A stretch of DNA of 64,000 nucleotides from Cyclobacterium jeungdonense. GTDB lineage: Bacteria; Bacteroidota; Bacteroidia; Cytophagales; Cyclobacteriaceae. Every line of letters begins with the position of its first letter. The first letter of the stretch is position 1. A program made the translations under genes and the position numbers. Under the pieces are notes generated by a model. It was given only the letters and a program-made list of their open reading frames with translations. It ran no database searches and was not told where the DNA came from. The stretch covers positions 124,001 to 188,000 of the forward strand of contig NZ_WMCD01000003.1 of the NCBI RefSeq assembly GCF_010994275.1, written 5' to 3'. Of this stretch, positions 37,189-47,231 are shown one piece after another.

Positions 37189-38724
37189 ATGAGTAAAGAA
37201 GTACGCGTAAGATTTGCTCCATCCCCTACCGGAGCATTGCATATTGGAGGTGTGAGAACCGCTTTGTATAACTACCTTTTTGCCCGTAAAAATGGTGGAA
37301 AGTTCTTATTGAGAATAGAGGATACAGACCAAAACCGATACGTTCCTGGTGCAGAGGATTACATAAAAAATTCCCTGGATTGGATTGGAATCAATCCGGA
37401 TGAAAGCCCCTGGAATCCGGGCGAATGCGGACCTTATAGACAATCCGAACGTAAGTCTATGTACATGGATTACGCAAAGTACTTGCTTGAAAAGGGGCAC
37501 GCCTACTATGCTTTTGATACTTCAGAGGAACTCGAAGCCATGCGGCAAAGGCTAACGGCCGCAAGGGTGGTGTCCCCTCAGTATAATTCCATCACCCGCA
37601 CGCAGATGAATAATTCACTTACCTTACCTGCGGACGAAGTAAAAGCCCGCCTGGACTCAGGGGAGCCGTATGTGATTCGGATCAAAATCCCACGAAAAGA
37701 AGAGGTAAGGTTAAATGACATGGTTCGGGGATGGGTTATGGTACATTCCAATTCACTGGATGACAAGGTTTTGATGAAATCAGATGGTATGCCTACCTAC
37801 CACCTGGCCAATATCGTGGATGACCACTTAATGGGTATTACCCATGTAATCCGTGGGGAAGAATGGTTACCATCGGCACCTTTACACGTCTTGTTGTACC
37901 GATATTTGGGATGGGAGGACAGCATGCCCGAGTTTGCACATTTGCCTTTGTTGCTGAAGCCGGATGGTAATGGAAAACTATCCAAAAGAGATGCTGAAAA
38001 GCATGGCTTCCCGATTTTTCCACTCGACTGGAGAGATCCGCAGTCCGGAGAAATGGTGGCAGGCTTTAAAGAAGCTGGTTACCTACCGGAAGCATTCCTG
38101 AATTTTATTGCCTTTCTGGGCTGGAACCCGGGGGATCAGCGAGAACTTTTTACGCTGGAAGAATTGATAGAAGCCTTTTCTATCGATCGAATTGGTAAGT
38201 CGGGCACTAAATTTGATATAAATAAAGCTAAATGGTACAATGAGCAGTACTTGAGGCATAAATCCAACCAAGAGCTTGCGGCGTATTTGCTGGCAGATCT
38301 GGAAAAAGAAAACCGTTTCCTGTCCGAGGAAAAGGCCGAAAAAATAGCCGCAGTGATGAAGGAAAGGGCTACATTTCCTTCCGATTTATGGAATGAAGGA
38401 AAGTTCATGTTAATTGCACCGGAGACCTTTGATCAGCAGGTAGCTGAAAAAAAATGGAATCAAGATGCCATTGCGGTATTGGGGGCATTCAAAAATCAAT
38501 TGCTGGAAGAAAATGAACCCTTGTCTGCAGAAACTGCCAAATCAAAGCTTGCAGAAGCCGCAGCATCGGAAGAAATTAAATTGGGCAAGGTCATGCAGGC
38601 AGTAAGGCTTGCAGTCACCGGAGTTGGAGCAGGACCGGATTTGATGCAGATTTTTGAGATTTTGGGCAGAGAGGAATTGATCAGAAGAATCGATTTTGCG
38701 TTAAATACGTTAGGAAAAGAGTAA
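37189..38724 (+). CDS. gltX: Glutamyl-tRNA synthetase
   Basis: 511 residues, a class I synthetase with the HIGH-type motif SPTGALHIGG (12-21) and the KMSKS-type GKLSKRD, plus the RGEEWLPSAPLH segment. It charges tRNA-Glu with glutamate. Normal length for Bacteroidota. Two small genes follow on the same strand within 50 bp each and may be co-transcribed. Confidence 0.97.
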   Translation: MSKEVRVRFAPSPTGALHIGGVRTALYNYLFARKNGGKFLLRIEDTDQNRYVPGAEDYIKNSLDWIGINPDESPWNPGECGPYRQSERKSMYMDYAKYLLEKGHAYYAFDTSEELEAMRQRLTAARVVSPQYNSITRTQMNNSLTLPADEVKARLDSGEPYVIRIKIPRKEEVRLNDMVRGWVMVHSNSLDDKVLMKSDGMPTYHLANIVDDHLMGITHVIRGEEWLPSAPLHVLLYRYLGWEDSMPEFAHLPLLLKPDGNGKLSKRDAEKHGFPIFPLDWRDPQSGEMVAGFKEAGYLPEAFLNFIAFLGWNPGDQRELFTLEELIEAFSIDRIGKSGTKFDINKAKWYNEQYLRHKSNQELAAYLLADLEKENRFLSEEKAEKIAAVMKERATFPSDLWNEGKFMLIAPETFDQQVAEKKWNQDAIAVLGAFKNQLLEENEPLSAETAKSKLAEAAASEEIKLGKVMQAVRLAVTGVGAGPDLMQIFEILGREELIRRIDFALNTLGKE

Positions 38725-38772
38725 CGGTGCCAGAATCGGTACAGATTTCGTATTGTAAAGAAAAAAACAGCC

Positions 38773-38976
38773 ATGGCTAAGAAGACGAAAAAAAAGGATA
38801 TACCAAAGGTGAACGAAGAGTTGGAAGGCTTCAACATGAATATCAATTCATTTGGTGAAATTTCCAGTTCTTTTTCCATAGATAAGATCAACGAGTTTCT
38901 TAATAAAAATGTGGATGACAAAAAATTAAGGGACAGGGAAGAAAGTAAAAAGCCCAAGAAAAAGGACGAAAATTAA
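38773..38976 (+). CDS. Small charged protein (67 aa)
   Basis: 67 residues, lysine-rich at both ends (MAKKTKKKD, KKPKKKDEN) with a polar middle (NINSFGEISSSFSIDKINEF). No signal or membrane segment. It starts 48 bp after gltX and ends 33 bp before the next gene's ATG. The conserved look of the central serine/asparagine stretch and the operon position favour a real gene; the function is unknown. Confidence 0.6.
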   Translation: MAKKTKKKDIPKVNEELEGFNMNINSFGEISSSFSIDKINEFLNKNVDDKKLRDREESKKPKKKDEN

Positions 38977-39009
38977 TTGCGGAGATTCCATGACTTCTTC
39001 TTTTTTCCT

Positions 39010-39648
39010 ATGAAAATCGGTTGGCCTCTTTTGGTAATTATTTTTTTGGCTTCCAGTGATCTTTTAGCACAGACCAGTGTGGGTATCCGTGGAGGATTTA
39101 CGGAGTCCAGTGCCTCTTACCGAGTTACCCTGGGTAGTTTTCCCCGCAGTGTCACGGGCTTCACTGCTCCTACTTATTCCTTGGTGATTGAGCAGTTTTT
39201 TGAGAAAAATGCAGGGGCTCAGGTAGAATTTCAATTCCTAACTACCGGCTATGCAGCAACGGATACCATCAATACCGGAAACGAAACCCAATTCGACTAT
39301 ATTAAAATTCCGATATTATCTAATTTTTACCTGGGTAACTCAGGAAGGTTTCATATTAAACTTGGCCCGCATGTGGGGTACCTACTGGATGTGAGGGACG
39401 TAAATCGAGTGGTGGAAGGGGAACTCGTCATTCCGACATATGGGCAGCCGGCTGACGAACCACGAAAATTGATGTATGGCTTGACGGCTGGTGTGGGGAT
39501 TTCAAAGTTGTTTGGAAAGCACACGCTTCAGGGAGAAGTTCGCTATTCCTATGAATTTGGTAGGCCTGAATCCCAGGAACGAATTTTTGATATTAATTTT
39601 ACGCAATTGGAATTTTCACTGGCCTATCTTTTCAGGGTACTCGAGTAA
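39010..39648 (+). CDS. Outer-membrane beta-barrel protein, PorT-like
   Basis: Start taken at ATG 39010, giving a signal peptide (MKIGWPLLVIIFLASSDLLA-Q) and 212 residues; an in-frame TTG at 38977 is less likely. The mature part (TSVGIRGGFTESSASY, FDYIKIPILSNFYLG, LKLGPHVGYLLDVRD-like, GVGISKLFGKHTLQGEVRYSYEF) fits the eight-stranded outer-membrane barrel family called PorT or OMP_b-brl_2 in Bacteroidota. It probably resides in the outer membrane; role unknown. Confidence 0.82.
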   Translation: MKIGWPLLVIIFLASSDLLAQTSVGIRGGFTESSASYRVTLGSFPRSVTGFTAPTYSLVIEQFFEKNAGAQVEFQFLTTGYAATDTINTGNETQFDYIKIPILSNFYLGNSGRFHIKLGPHVGYLLDVRDVNRVVEGELVIPTYGQPADEPRKLMYGLTAGVGISKLFGKHTLQGEVRYSYEFGRPESQERIFDINFTQLEFSLAYLFRVLE

Positions 39649-39713
39649 GTAATTTTTTAATTTGACACCATTGGCTGAAATCGCCTGGTTACATCAATTA
39701 TTCGAAAAACAGG

Positions 39714-40554
39714 TCAATCTTCTGCATAAATATCCAAATTTACCTCGGCTTGAGGGTGAGGGAATTGACGAAAAACAGCTCCTTGATCAAATGAAGTATT
39801 GATTTCATCCATGCGACCGTACCTTCGGATATCGATCCAGCGGTGTCCCCAGGGTTCTGCCCATAAGGAATACCTTCGTTGGTACAAAATCTCATCGATA
39901 AGACTGGACTGATCGGTTGCTCCGGCATAGTCTCCGATTTCTGCTGTATTCCGAATCACGTTTATTGCTTTCACGGCGAGGTCTGTCTCGCCCAACTGCG
40001 CGTGTGCCTCTGCCTTTAATAAAATCAACACTTCAGCCTGTCGGATGGCTTGGTAGGGATCTGCCCAAGATCCTCCACCAGTGGTGCCAAACCCAAAATA
40101 GTTCCTGTCGGGTTCTCTGCCTGCCGGCCTAGCCAATCTGTTTGGAAGCGAGGATCTGATCCGTTCAGGTACCAGATTTCTCTTCCAAAAGTATTCCATG
40201 CCCTGGATATGTCCGTTACATAGTCCCTGTGTCTGGATTCCAGTCCCGTGACCACCACTTCTTCCAGGTTGGAAGCGTCTTCCTTGAGTGCTATACTAAC
40301 GTTGGTATTGGTGTTGGGCCCAACTTCAATGTTCAGGCTAAGGTATCCTAATAAAGAGATAATAAGGGTAGCCGAGGTCTCGTCATCAAAATTCAGATTA
40401 AACCGACCATCCAGGTCAGTTAGGTTCCTTTGGTAGTGTTGCGAATCAATATACTTACCCCTATCATAGGGTCTTGAGTCCGCTCATCGGTTGCGATGCT
40501 CGAGAGGCTGTACTGTGAATGCGCCCATCCCATATTGAGCAGGGACAAAAACAT
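39714..40554 (-). pseudogene. Collapsed susC-susD pair: SusC N-terminus joined to SusD C-terminus
   Basis: From ATG 40554: a signal peptide (MFLSLLNMGWAHSQ) and the carboxypeptidase-D-like domain of SusC (DERTQDPMIGVSILIRNTTKGT, frameshift near 40430, then TDLDGRFNLNFDDE, LLGYLSLNIEVG, NLEEVVVTG). Directly after the start of the TonB plug (VVVTG, near 40256) the frame continues into SusD-like sequence (SRAWNTFGREIWYLNGSDPRFQTDW), shifts again near 40110, and ends as a normal SusD C-terminus (IRQAEVLILLKAEAHAQLGE, RYSLWAEPWGHRWIDIRRYG, stop 39714). Most of SusC and the N-half of SusD, together about 4 kb, are missing. Non-functional. Confidence 0.82.
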
Positions 40555-40863
40555 GACCAATGAAAATCGGTAAAGATTTGATATAGAACTAAGTTTTGAT
40601 TAAGGGTAATTATTTTTTATTAATTAGATTAGTTAATCGGAATAATATTGTACAATACATTGTATAAGAGTAATGATATTTAATTATTTTTAAAATTGAT
40701 TATTTTGATAGTTACTAGAATAATAAAAGCTCAATGATTTTAAAATTGTTTTGCTTTTTAGAAAAATTGGTGAAATAATCGTCAAATAATTCGGTAAATG
40801 AGTGAATCCAGTCGAAAGCGGGATAAAAAGTAACAGAAACTATAAGAATGAGGAAGTGATCGA
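40555..40863. other. AT-rich gap between the susC/susD relic and queG
   Basis: About 309 bp of very AT-rich sequence with no coding content. It includes TACAAT-AC-ATTGTA near 40652, a short inverted repeat of no clear meaning. It was presumably the promoter region of the former susC gene on the minus strand. Confidence 0.4.
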
Positions 40864-41796
40864 TTATGACTGGTTTACCCGAATAAACTTGATGTTTCGA
40901 CGCAACCCTTCCCATTTGCTGCGTTTTAAAGCTGACTTTTTAAATACTCGATCAAAGGTTTCTTTGGTCATTTCTTCCCAATCCAGCGACTCCAGCTCGG
41001 TCGGGGGTAAAAATTCGGGTTCCTGATGAGGCCTTGAAAAACGATTCCAGGGGCACACATCCTGGCAGATATCGCATCCAAATGCCCAGTTTTCCATTTT
41101 TCCCTTGAATTCCTCTGGAATTTCTTCCTTGAGTTCAATGGTCAGGTAGGAGATGCATTTGGAGGCATCCACCAGGTTTGCCTGAAGGATGGCGTCGGTG
41201 GGACAGGCATCCAGGCAGCGGGTGCAGTTGCCACAATAATCTTTGGCAATGGGTGCGTCGTAGTGAAGGGGTAGATCAATGATCAGCTCTGCCAGAAAAA
41301 AGAAACTCCCCATGTGTTGATTTAATAGTAAACTGTTTTTACCTGTCCAGCCTAATCCTGCCTTTTGAGCCCATTGCCTTTCCATGACCGGCGCACTGTC
41401 TACAAAAGCCCTGCCGTTGATCTCGCCGATTTCTTCCTGCAAGATTTGAAGAAACCTTTTGAGTTTGTCCTTAATGACAAAGTGGTAATCTTTTCCATAA
41501 GCATATTTAGCGATTTTGATGTTTTGTTTTCCTTCCGGCAGCTTCTTTGGGGGGTAATAATTGTATATCAGACTGATCACCGACTGGGCGTTGTCCACGA
41601 GTTTGCCCGGATCTAGTCTTTTGTCAAAATGATTAGCCATATAGGCCATTTTGCCCTGGTAGTTGTTGTCTAACCAGGATTCTAATTTTGGTGCTTCCTC
41701 TTCTAAAAATGCGGACTTAGCGATGCCGCAAAAATCGAAACCCAGCATTTGGGCTGTTTCTTTGATGAACTGGCTGTTTTTTTTTCTGGTATCCAT
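40864..41796 (-). CDS. queG: Epoxyqueuosine reductase
   Basis: 310 residues. The N-terminal cobalamin-binding region includes [27 protein letters not shown]; two [4Fe-4S] sites follow ([12 protein letters not shown] and [10 protein letters not shown] with single cysteines between). QueG reduces epoxyqueuosine to queuosine in the wobble base of GUN-anticodon tRNAs. It is 34 bp downstream of ruvB on the same strand. The C-terminal HEAT-like extension of longer QueG proteins is missing, as in many Bacteroidota. Confidence 0.95.
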   Translation of the reverse strand: MDTRKKNSQFIKETAQMLGFDFCGIAKSAFLEEEAPKLESWLDNNYQGKMAYMANHFDKRLDPGKLVDNAQSVISLIYNYYPPKKLPEGKQNIKIAKYAYGKDYHFVIKDKLKRFLQILQEEIGEINGRAFVDSAPVMERQWAQKAGLGWTGKNSLLLNQHMGSFFFLAELIIDLPLHYDAPIAKDYCGNCTRCLDACPTDAILQANLVDASKCISYLTIELKEEIPEEFKGKMENWAFGCDICQDVCPWNRFSRPHQEPEFLPPTELESLDWEEMTKETFDRVFKKSALKRSKWEGLRRNIKFIRVNQS

Positions 41797-41830
41797 AAAT
41801 TATGGGTATCGAATGCGGTGCAGCGAAAAT

Positions 41831-42868
41831 TTATAAATCAAAAAGACTACCGGATTGACCGCCAAAATCAGGCTTAATTTTTAAATGTCCGTAGGCAAGT
41901 TCAGTGGCCATTCTTCCCCGGCTGGTTCTTTTAAGGTACCCTTCCTGAATCAAAAATGGTTCGTACACCTCCTCTATCGTTTCGGCTTCCTCTCCACAAG
42001 CGGTGGCAATGGTAGAAATGCCTACCGGTCCACCGTTAAATTTTTTGATGATGGTCAGCAGGATGCGGTTATCCATTTCATCCAGCCCGTTTACATCTAC
42101 GTCCAGTGCGTTTAGCGCCATTTTTGCGATTTCTAGGCTGATCCGTCCATCCCCTTTTATTTCTGCGAAATCCCGGGTTCGGCGTAATAGGTTGTTCGCA
42201 ATCCGCGGAGTGCCTCGGCTTCGTCTGGCAATCTCAAATGCTGCTTCTTCATCCAAAGGAGTACCCAGGATGGAGGCCGAACGCTTGACGATGGTGCGCA
42301 GCAATTCCGCATCGTAATATTCCAGCCTTGCATTGATCCCAAACCGGGCCCGTAAGGGAGAGGTAAGCAGGCCGGACCGGGTAGTGGCTCCAACCAGTGT
42401 GAAGGGGTTTAGGCTAATTTGTACCGACCGGGCGTTGGGGCCGGAATCAAGCATGATATCAATCCGAAAATCCTCCATGGCAGAGTACAGGTATTCTTCT
42501 ACGACCGGATTGAGCCGGTGAATTTCATCAATAAAGAGGACATCTCCATCCTCCAGATTTGTCAATAGACCCGCCAGGTCGGAGGGCTTATCCAATACCG
42601 GCCCGGAAGTGATTTTCAGGCTGGACTCCAGTTCATTTGCAATGATATGGCTCAGGGTAGTTTTACCCAGTCCCGGAGGTCCGTGAAGCAACACGTGGTC
42701 AAGGGATTCTCCTCGTTTTTTGGCAGCCAAAACGAAAACCTTTATATTTTCTACCGTTTTTTTTTGACCGGTAAAATCTTCAAAACTCAGCGGCCTTAAA
42801 GCCTTCTCAATTTCCTTGTCCCCTGATCCCAGGCTGTTTTCGTCACCACGCAGATAATCTTCTCTCAT
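41831..42868 (-). CDS. ruvB: Holliday junction branch migration helicase RuvB
   Basis: 345 residues with Walker A GPPGLGKT (63-70), Walker [11 protein letters not shown], sensor [18 protein letters not shown] and the C-terminal winged helix ([21 protein letters not shown]). RuvB is the AAA+ motor of branch migration. Normal length. A TATATTTG box at 42888-42895 (minus) may be its promoter. Confidence 0.97.
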   Translation of the reverse strand: MREDYLRGDENSLGSGDKEIEKALRPLSFEDFTGQKKTVENIKVFVLAAKKRGESLDHVLLHGPPGLGKTTLSHIIANELESSLKITSGPVLDKPSDLAGLLTNLEDGDVLFIDEIHRLNPVVEEYLYSAMEDFRIDIMLDSGPNARSVQISLNPFTLVGATTRSGLLTSPLRARFGINARLEYYDAELLRTIVKRSASILGTPLDEEAAFEIARRSRGTPRIANNLLRRTRDFAEIKGDGRISLEIAKMALNALDVDVNGLDEMDNRILLTIIKKFNGGPVGISTIATACGEEAETIEEVYEPFLIQEGYLKRTSRGRMATELAYGHLKIKPDFGGQSGSLFDL

Positions 42869-43026
42869 ATTCAGTTGCTAAGAATTACAAATATAAAAAA
42901 ATTGGGGTGGTTTTCAGCCACTGCTCCGCTTTAGCTGACAGTCTTATCAGCGGATAATAAGCAAAAATCATCAGCAATTAAAAAATAAGAATTAACTTTC
43001 GGGAAATTTAAAACAGGCATTGTTTT

Positions 43027-44085
43027 ATGCGAAAATCTGCCAAGAAAAATATCATTTACAGCATTTTGTTATTGTTGGTGGTATTTGTGGTGTATCTCTA
43101 CAGGCAAAACCAAAATGCGCCTGCCATTGAAGAATCGGATGATCAAAAAATGGTACTCACCGGCCCTACCATGGGTACAAGCTACCGTATTGTATACCTG
43201 GACCCAGGCAGAAGGGATTTTCAGGAGGAAATAGACTCGTTATTAGTTGATATCAACCAAGCCTTGTCAACGTATATCCCTGATTCGGAATTAAGTAGGT
43301 TTAACCGGAATGATTCTTTGGAATTCGAATCCCCTTACCTGTACCCTGTGTTAACGGCGAGTGAGAAGGTATATGAAGCCACTTCGGGTGCTTTTGATCC
43401 CACCATTGGCCCCCTGGTTAATGTTTGGGGCTTTGGTCCGGAAGGAGCCTCGTTGAAGGATAGTATTGAAGTGCGACAGCTTTTGGAGCGGGTCGGCTTT
43501 GAGAAATTGAATTTTGATCAAAAAGGAATTAAGAAATCCAATCCTGACAGTTACCTGGATCTGAGTGCTATAGCCAAAGGGTATGGGGTGGACGTGGTGG
43601 GAGAATTTCTTGAAGGCCGCGGAATCCAGAATTACCTGGTAGAAATCGGGGGAGAACTGGTAAGCAGGGGGGTAAACGAAAACGGAGAACTGTGGAAAGT
43701 GGGTGTTACGCGACCTACCGAAGAAGGACTGGCCAATGAGTTGTATTCCATCATTGCATTGGATAATAAAGGCATGGCTACTTCGGGAAATTACCGAAAT
43801 TTTTATGTGAAGGATTCTGTGAAATATTCCCATACCATTAGTCCTTTTACCGGTTATCCGGTAGAACATCGATTGCTGAGTGCTACTGTCCTGGCAGCAG
43901 ATTGTATGACCGCCGATGCATATGCTACTGCCTTCATGGTGCTGGGATTGGAGAGGGCTAAGGAAATTCAGGAATCACGGGAAGGCCTGGAAATCTTTCT
44001 TATCTTTAACGATGAGCAGGGACAGATGAAATCCTACGTAAGTAAGGGGCTGGCACCCTTTATAACCACTGTCCAGGAAGAATAA
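43027..44085 (+). CDS. apbE: FAD:protein FMN transferase (ApbE)
   Basis: 352 residues with an N-terminal membrane anchor (NIIYSILLLLVVFVVYLY). The ApbE domain has GPTMGTSYRI, LDLSAIAKGYGVD, YLVEIGGELVSRG, YSHTISPFTGYPV and MTADAYATAFMVLG. It attaches FMN covalently to Thr in Na+-NQR or RNF-type subunits outside the inner membrane. A ZIP transporter gene follows after 19 bp. Confidence 0.95.
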   Translation: MRKSAKKNIIYSILLLLVVFVVYLYRQNQNAPAIEESDDQKMVLTGPTMGTSYRIVYLDPGRRDFQEEIDSLLVDINQALSTYIPDSELSRFNRNDSLEFESPYLYPVLTASEKVYEATSGAFDPTIGPLVNVWGFGPEGASLKDSIEVRQLLERVGFEKLNFDQKGIKKSNPDSYLDLSAIAKGYGVDVVGEFLEGRGIQNYLVEIGGELVSRGVNENGELWKVGVTRPTEEGLANELYSIIALDNKGMATSGNYRNFYVKDSVKYSHTISPFTGYPVEHRLLSATVLAADCMTADAYATAFMVLGLERAKEIQESREGLEIFLIFNDEQGQMKSYVSKGLAPFITTVQEE

Positions 44086-44104
44086 TCCCGATAACCCCTA
44101 ATAC

Positions 44105-44842
44105 ATGATGTTGCATTTTCTTTTGCTATTTTTGGCTGCCTTCGGTGCGGGGCTTTTGGCCTTATTAATTCCCGGATGGAAGGAAAAGAGTTTCAAGCTG
44201 GGATTGATATTTGCCGGAGCCTATCTTTTTGCCATTACTATTTTGCACATCTTACCCGAACTTTTTGCGGATCAGAATTCAGCCTATTACATGGGATTGT
44301 ACATTCTTTTGGGGTTTCTGCTGCAGCAGATTTTGAATTTTATGTCATCGGGTATTGAGCATGGACATATCCATGATCACGGAGGACAAAGCGTGGGAAA
44401 CAGCGTCTGGACGCTGATGATCGGTTTGTTTTTACATGCCTTTCTGGAAGGAACCCTGCTTTCCAAGCAACCCATGTTGGCAGGGCATCATCACGGTAGT
44501 GAAACCTTGTTGATTGGAATTATACTTCACAAGATGCCAGAGGCGTTTGCGTTGGTGGCTGTATTGATGACCCGGATGAAGAAACCGGGTGTGCTGCTGC
44601 TACTTATTTTTTTTTCGCTGGCTTCCCCTCTGGGAATGATTTCCACCGATCTACTATACGATCAGGAGGTTATCGGAAGGGGAACCTTAAACATTTTGTT
44701 CGGCTTGGTGGCTGGCGGTTTCCTTCATATTTCGACCATCATCTTTTTCGAAAGTTCGCCGCAACACCGCTTTCAGTTGCACAAGCTGCTTATCATATTA
44801 TTGGCGTCCGGGTTGGCTATTTTGACCGAGTTTATTATTTGA
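44105..44842 (+). CDS. ZIP-family metal transporter
   Basis: 245 residues, about eight transmembrane helices. Metal-site motifs are HAFLEGTLL and the signature ILHKMPEAFAL (HKxPE); a His-rich loop (HGHIHDHGG) lies between helices. ZIP proteins import zinc, iron or manganese. It follows apbE closely and may be co-transcribed with it. Confidence 0.9.
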   Translation: MMLHFLLLFLAAFGAGLLALLIPGWKEKSFKLGLIFAGAYLFAITILHILPELFADQNSAYYMGLYILLGFLLQQILNFMSSGIEHGHIHDHGGQSVGNSVWTLMIGLFLHAFLEGTLLSKQPMLAGHHHGSETLLIGIILHKMPEAFALVAVLMTRMKKPGVLLLLIFFSLASPLGMISTDLLYDQEVIGRGTLNILFGLVAGGFLHISTIIFFESSPQHRFQLHKLLIILLASGLAILTEFII

Positions 44843-44848
44843 TACCCT

Positions 44849-45020
44849 CTATTTACGAACCCGAAAGATTCGATAGGCATGGTATTCCTGACCGAACTGA
44901 TCTTGGGTAACTACCTCTAGTCGATGAGTACCTACCGACAGGTGATCCGGCAGAGTAGCAGTCCAAATATGGTGGGAAATCTGAGGCGGATCCATCTTCC
45001 ATCCCAATCCATCAAATACC
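44849..45020 (-). pseudogene. C-terminal remnant of a calcineurin-like phosphoesterase
   Basis: On the minus strand a 57-codon frame without its own start ends in TAG (44849-44851). The sequence (WKMDPPQISHHIWTATLP, THRLEVVTQDQFGQEYHAYRIFRV) looks like the C-terminal domain of Bacteroidota calcineurin-like phosphoesterases. The catalytic part is missing: the upstream side is AT-rich and non-coding. The rest of the 789-bp gap (to 45631) holds the hairpin at 45041-45070; a possible 33-codon tail at about 45513-45611 (AENWIRDDQKDQLQNEFGTS) is too short to assign. Confidence 0.55.
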
Positions 45021-45027
45021 TTTTATT

Positions 45028-45070
45028 TAAAAAAAAAATGCCGGAGCCTTATGTTTCCATAAGACCCCGG
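45028..45070 (-). terminator. Rho-independent terminator (minus strand)
   Basis: A 13-position stem with two mismatches (45041-45053 with 45058-45070) and a four-base loop; on the minus strand it is followed by a run of ten T (45029-45039). It is oriented to end transcription from the gene at 45632-46276. Confidence 0.7.
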
Positions 45071-45631
45071 ACAAACCCTACATTAAAAAATAACCAACTA
45101 ACACGACGGATTTCCAACTTCCTCTTTCCTCGCTGATCCGTTTCCCATTTCTTTAACATCCGAAACCTAGCAACGAAAAAGGAATAATCCGAATAATTAA
45201 ACATATAAATTACTGATAAAATGCACAAAATTTTTTCTTTATTTTGAAATACATTAAAATAGGTGTTGAAAATTTTAATATGGGTATATTTGTCCTTTGT
45301 CCAGTTAAAAAATGCGTTTAAAAAAAGTAAGCGATTGTCTGTCAATCAAATAGATTAAAAATATCCAAAAAATCTTGAGAAAAGGTTATTTATTTTTTGG
45401 AAACGGCGCTCCCCGTTTCGACTCCGAGTTTTCCTAAAAAAATTGGAATAGTGATTTTTTCTTTCTTCCGTACTTGGCTGGAGAATTTACAAGTGGGGGA
45501 AATCCATTTTTAGGCCGAGAACTGGATAAGGGACGATCAAAAGGACCAACTACAAAATGAATTTGGCACCTCGGATGAAGAAAGTGTATTTATTCCTCCT
45601 GGGGAATGCTAAGAGATAGGAATGAGTGCGC

Positions 45632-46276
45632 TCAGGGCTGCTTTCTTTGGATGACGTAATTTTTTATGGGGCTATCCATGCTTGCTTTTTGTAGTTCCCC
45701 ATTTTTATAATAGTACCTGTTTTCATTGCCTTCAACAGAAGTATCGTAAACACCATCTCCCAACGGCATGACTGAGGCAAATTTGCCGTAATTTTCTGCC
45801 ATCATCTTGCTTATTCCTTTTGGCTCTTCGAAAAATAGCCGGACGGCACTATGAAAAATAGGATCGGGAAACGCGGCTTGATGCTCGTATTTATAGGCCT
45901 GAGCCCTGATTAGGTAGCGGTCGTTTTCCCACCAAATCCGGGAGAGGAAATTGCCTCTATTGGTTTTTGACTGGACCAAAGACCGAATAAATTTACCTTG
46001 ATGATAATAGACTTCTGTCTTGTAGTCTACTTCGATTTGACCAAAGAGCCAAAAACTCACCTTACTTTCTAGCAAGTAAAAGGTCGTGTCTGCCCTTTCA
46101 TATTGCGTGGCGGTCATTTCCCCGATGGTGAAACCGGCAAGGCTGATCTCATAGGGATGAACTTCCTGCGCCTGGACTGTCAACGGGCTAAGCAATAAAA
46201 ATAGAAGTAATAGGCAATGTAACGGTTTCAGGTTTTTTATTATTGATCCGGGTAGATTTGGGGGTATCGTAAGCAC
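45632..46276 (-). CDS. Secreted DUF6134/DUF3108-like protein
   Basis: 214 residues with a signal peptide (hydrophobic core HCLLLLFLLLSPLTVQA-Q). The mature part is beta-rich: SLAGFTIGEMTATQY, FWLFGQIEVDYKTEVYYHQGK and KYEHQAAFPDPIFHSAVRLFF resemble the DUF3108/DUF6134 group of periplasmic proteins of unknown role. The exact family is from memory and uncertain. It is 101 bp downstream of the alpha/beta hydrolase gene on the same strand. Confidence 0.7.
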   Translation of the reverse strand: MLTIPPNLPGSIIKNLKPLHCLLLLFLLLSPLTVQAQEVHPYEISLAGFTIGEMTATQYERADTTFYLLESKVSFWLFGQIEVDYKTEVYYHQGKFIRSLVQSKTNRGNFLSRIWWENDRYLIRAQAYKYEHQAAFPDPIFHSAVRLFFEEPKGISKMMAENYGKFASVMPLGDGVYDTSVEGNENRYYYKNGELQKASMDSPIKNYVIQRKQP

Positions 46277-46377
46277 ATGTGCAAGGTAGGAAATAGAACG
46301 TTAAAATGAAGGGTGTGCACCTATTTTGGTGTGAAAAGGGGATTCTTTTAAAGATAGGATGAAGCAAAAACCTGCCT

Positions 46378-47151
46378 TTATTTGGCCAAAAACTCAAGTG
46401 CTATGCGATTAAATTCCTCCGGCTTTTCTACATTGACTACGTGTCCGCAAGATGGAACGACCACGAGTTTAGCGGAACGGTGATTGCTGACCAGTTTGGT
46501 GATGGATGGTAAAAACATGTAGTCTTCTTCTCCCATCAGATACAAGGTGGGAATGGATGTTTCCCTGATCCGGAAAAAAGCCAAAAGGGGATTCACTTTT
46601 GCCGCCAGGGTAAACCAGCGAATAAATTCTTTCTGATATAATTTTTTGGCTTCCTGTACAAAAAGATACCGGGAAGCTTTGTGGTTTTTGCGGGGCATGA
46701 TGATAAAGGCAAAAAGCCTGTACAGCATCAGGTAGGGAATCACCGATTTCAATAAAATCCCCAATCGGATGAGTACCTGACCGCGAATGTTTAATTTCAT
46801 GATCGCCCCAGCAAGTATCATACTACTCACTCTGTCTGGATACCTTTCGGTAATTTCCCGAATAATGATGGTTCCCAGGGAAATACCAACAAAATGAGAT
46901 TGTTTGATTTTTAAATGGTCTAGTACTTCCACTACCTCATCACCGATGACGTCAAAGGAGTATTTTTTAAGTTTTTCGTAAACGTGATTTTTTGATTTTC
47001 CATGCCCCCGCAAATCTACCAACAGTACGTTGAATGATTTTTTAAAATCACGTATTTGCCGGAACCAAATGGCGCTGCTTCCTCCTGCACCGTGGACAAA
47101 GGTTACCCATGGTGCTTCTGGATTCTGTGTATAGGTCGTAAAGTGAAGCAT
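46378..47151 (-). CDS. Alpha/beta hydrolase
   Basis: Start taken at ATG 47151 (MLHFTTYTQ), 257 residues; a start at 47178 is possible. Oxyanion loop HGAGGSSAIW, nucleophile elbow GISLGT, and C-terminal SCGHVVNVEKPEEF with the catalytic His; an Asp in LMGEEDYMFL completes the likely triad. It has no signal peptide, so is cytoplasmic. The substrate cannot be told. It stands alone between the DUF6134-like gene and the aspartoacylase-like gene. Confidence 0.88.
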   Translation of the reverse strand: MLHFTTYTQNPEAPWVTFVHGAGGSSAIWFRQIRDFKKSFNVLLVDLRGHGKSKNHVYEKLKKYSFDVIGDEVVEVLDHLKIKQSHFVGISLGTIIIREITERYPDRVSSMILAGAIMKLNIRGQVLIRLGILLKSVIPYLMLYRLFAFIIMPRKNHKASRYLFVQEAKKLYQKEFIRWFTLAAKVNPLLAFFRIRETSIPTLYLMGEEDYMFLPSITKLVSNHRSAKLVVVPSCGHVVNVEKPEEFNRIALEFLAK

Positions 47152-47231
47152 TATTGATAGTAACACCAAATTGGTCACTTAGGTTTGACACTTCAGATAA
47201 ATAAGTCTGATTTTGACTTCGGGCCAATTCC

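Noticed and set aside
40640..40675. Short inverted repeat TACAAT-AC-ATTGTA
   Set aside because: Six-base arms in very AT-rich DNA are expected by chance.
45513..45611. Possible 33-codon C-terminal remnant
   Set aside because: The peptide looks protein-like but is too short to assign and has no flanking coding sequence.
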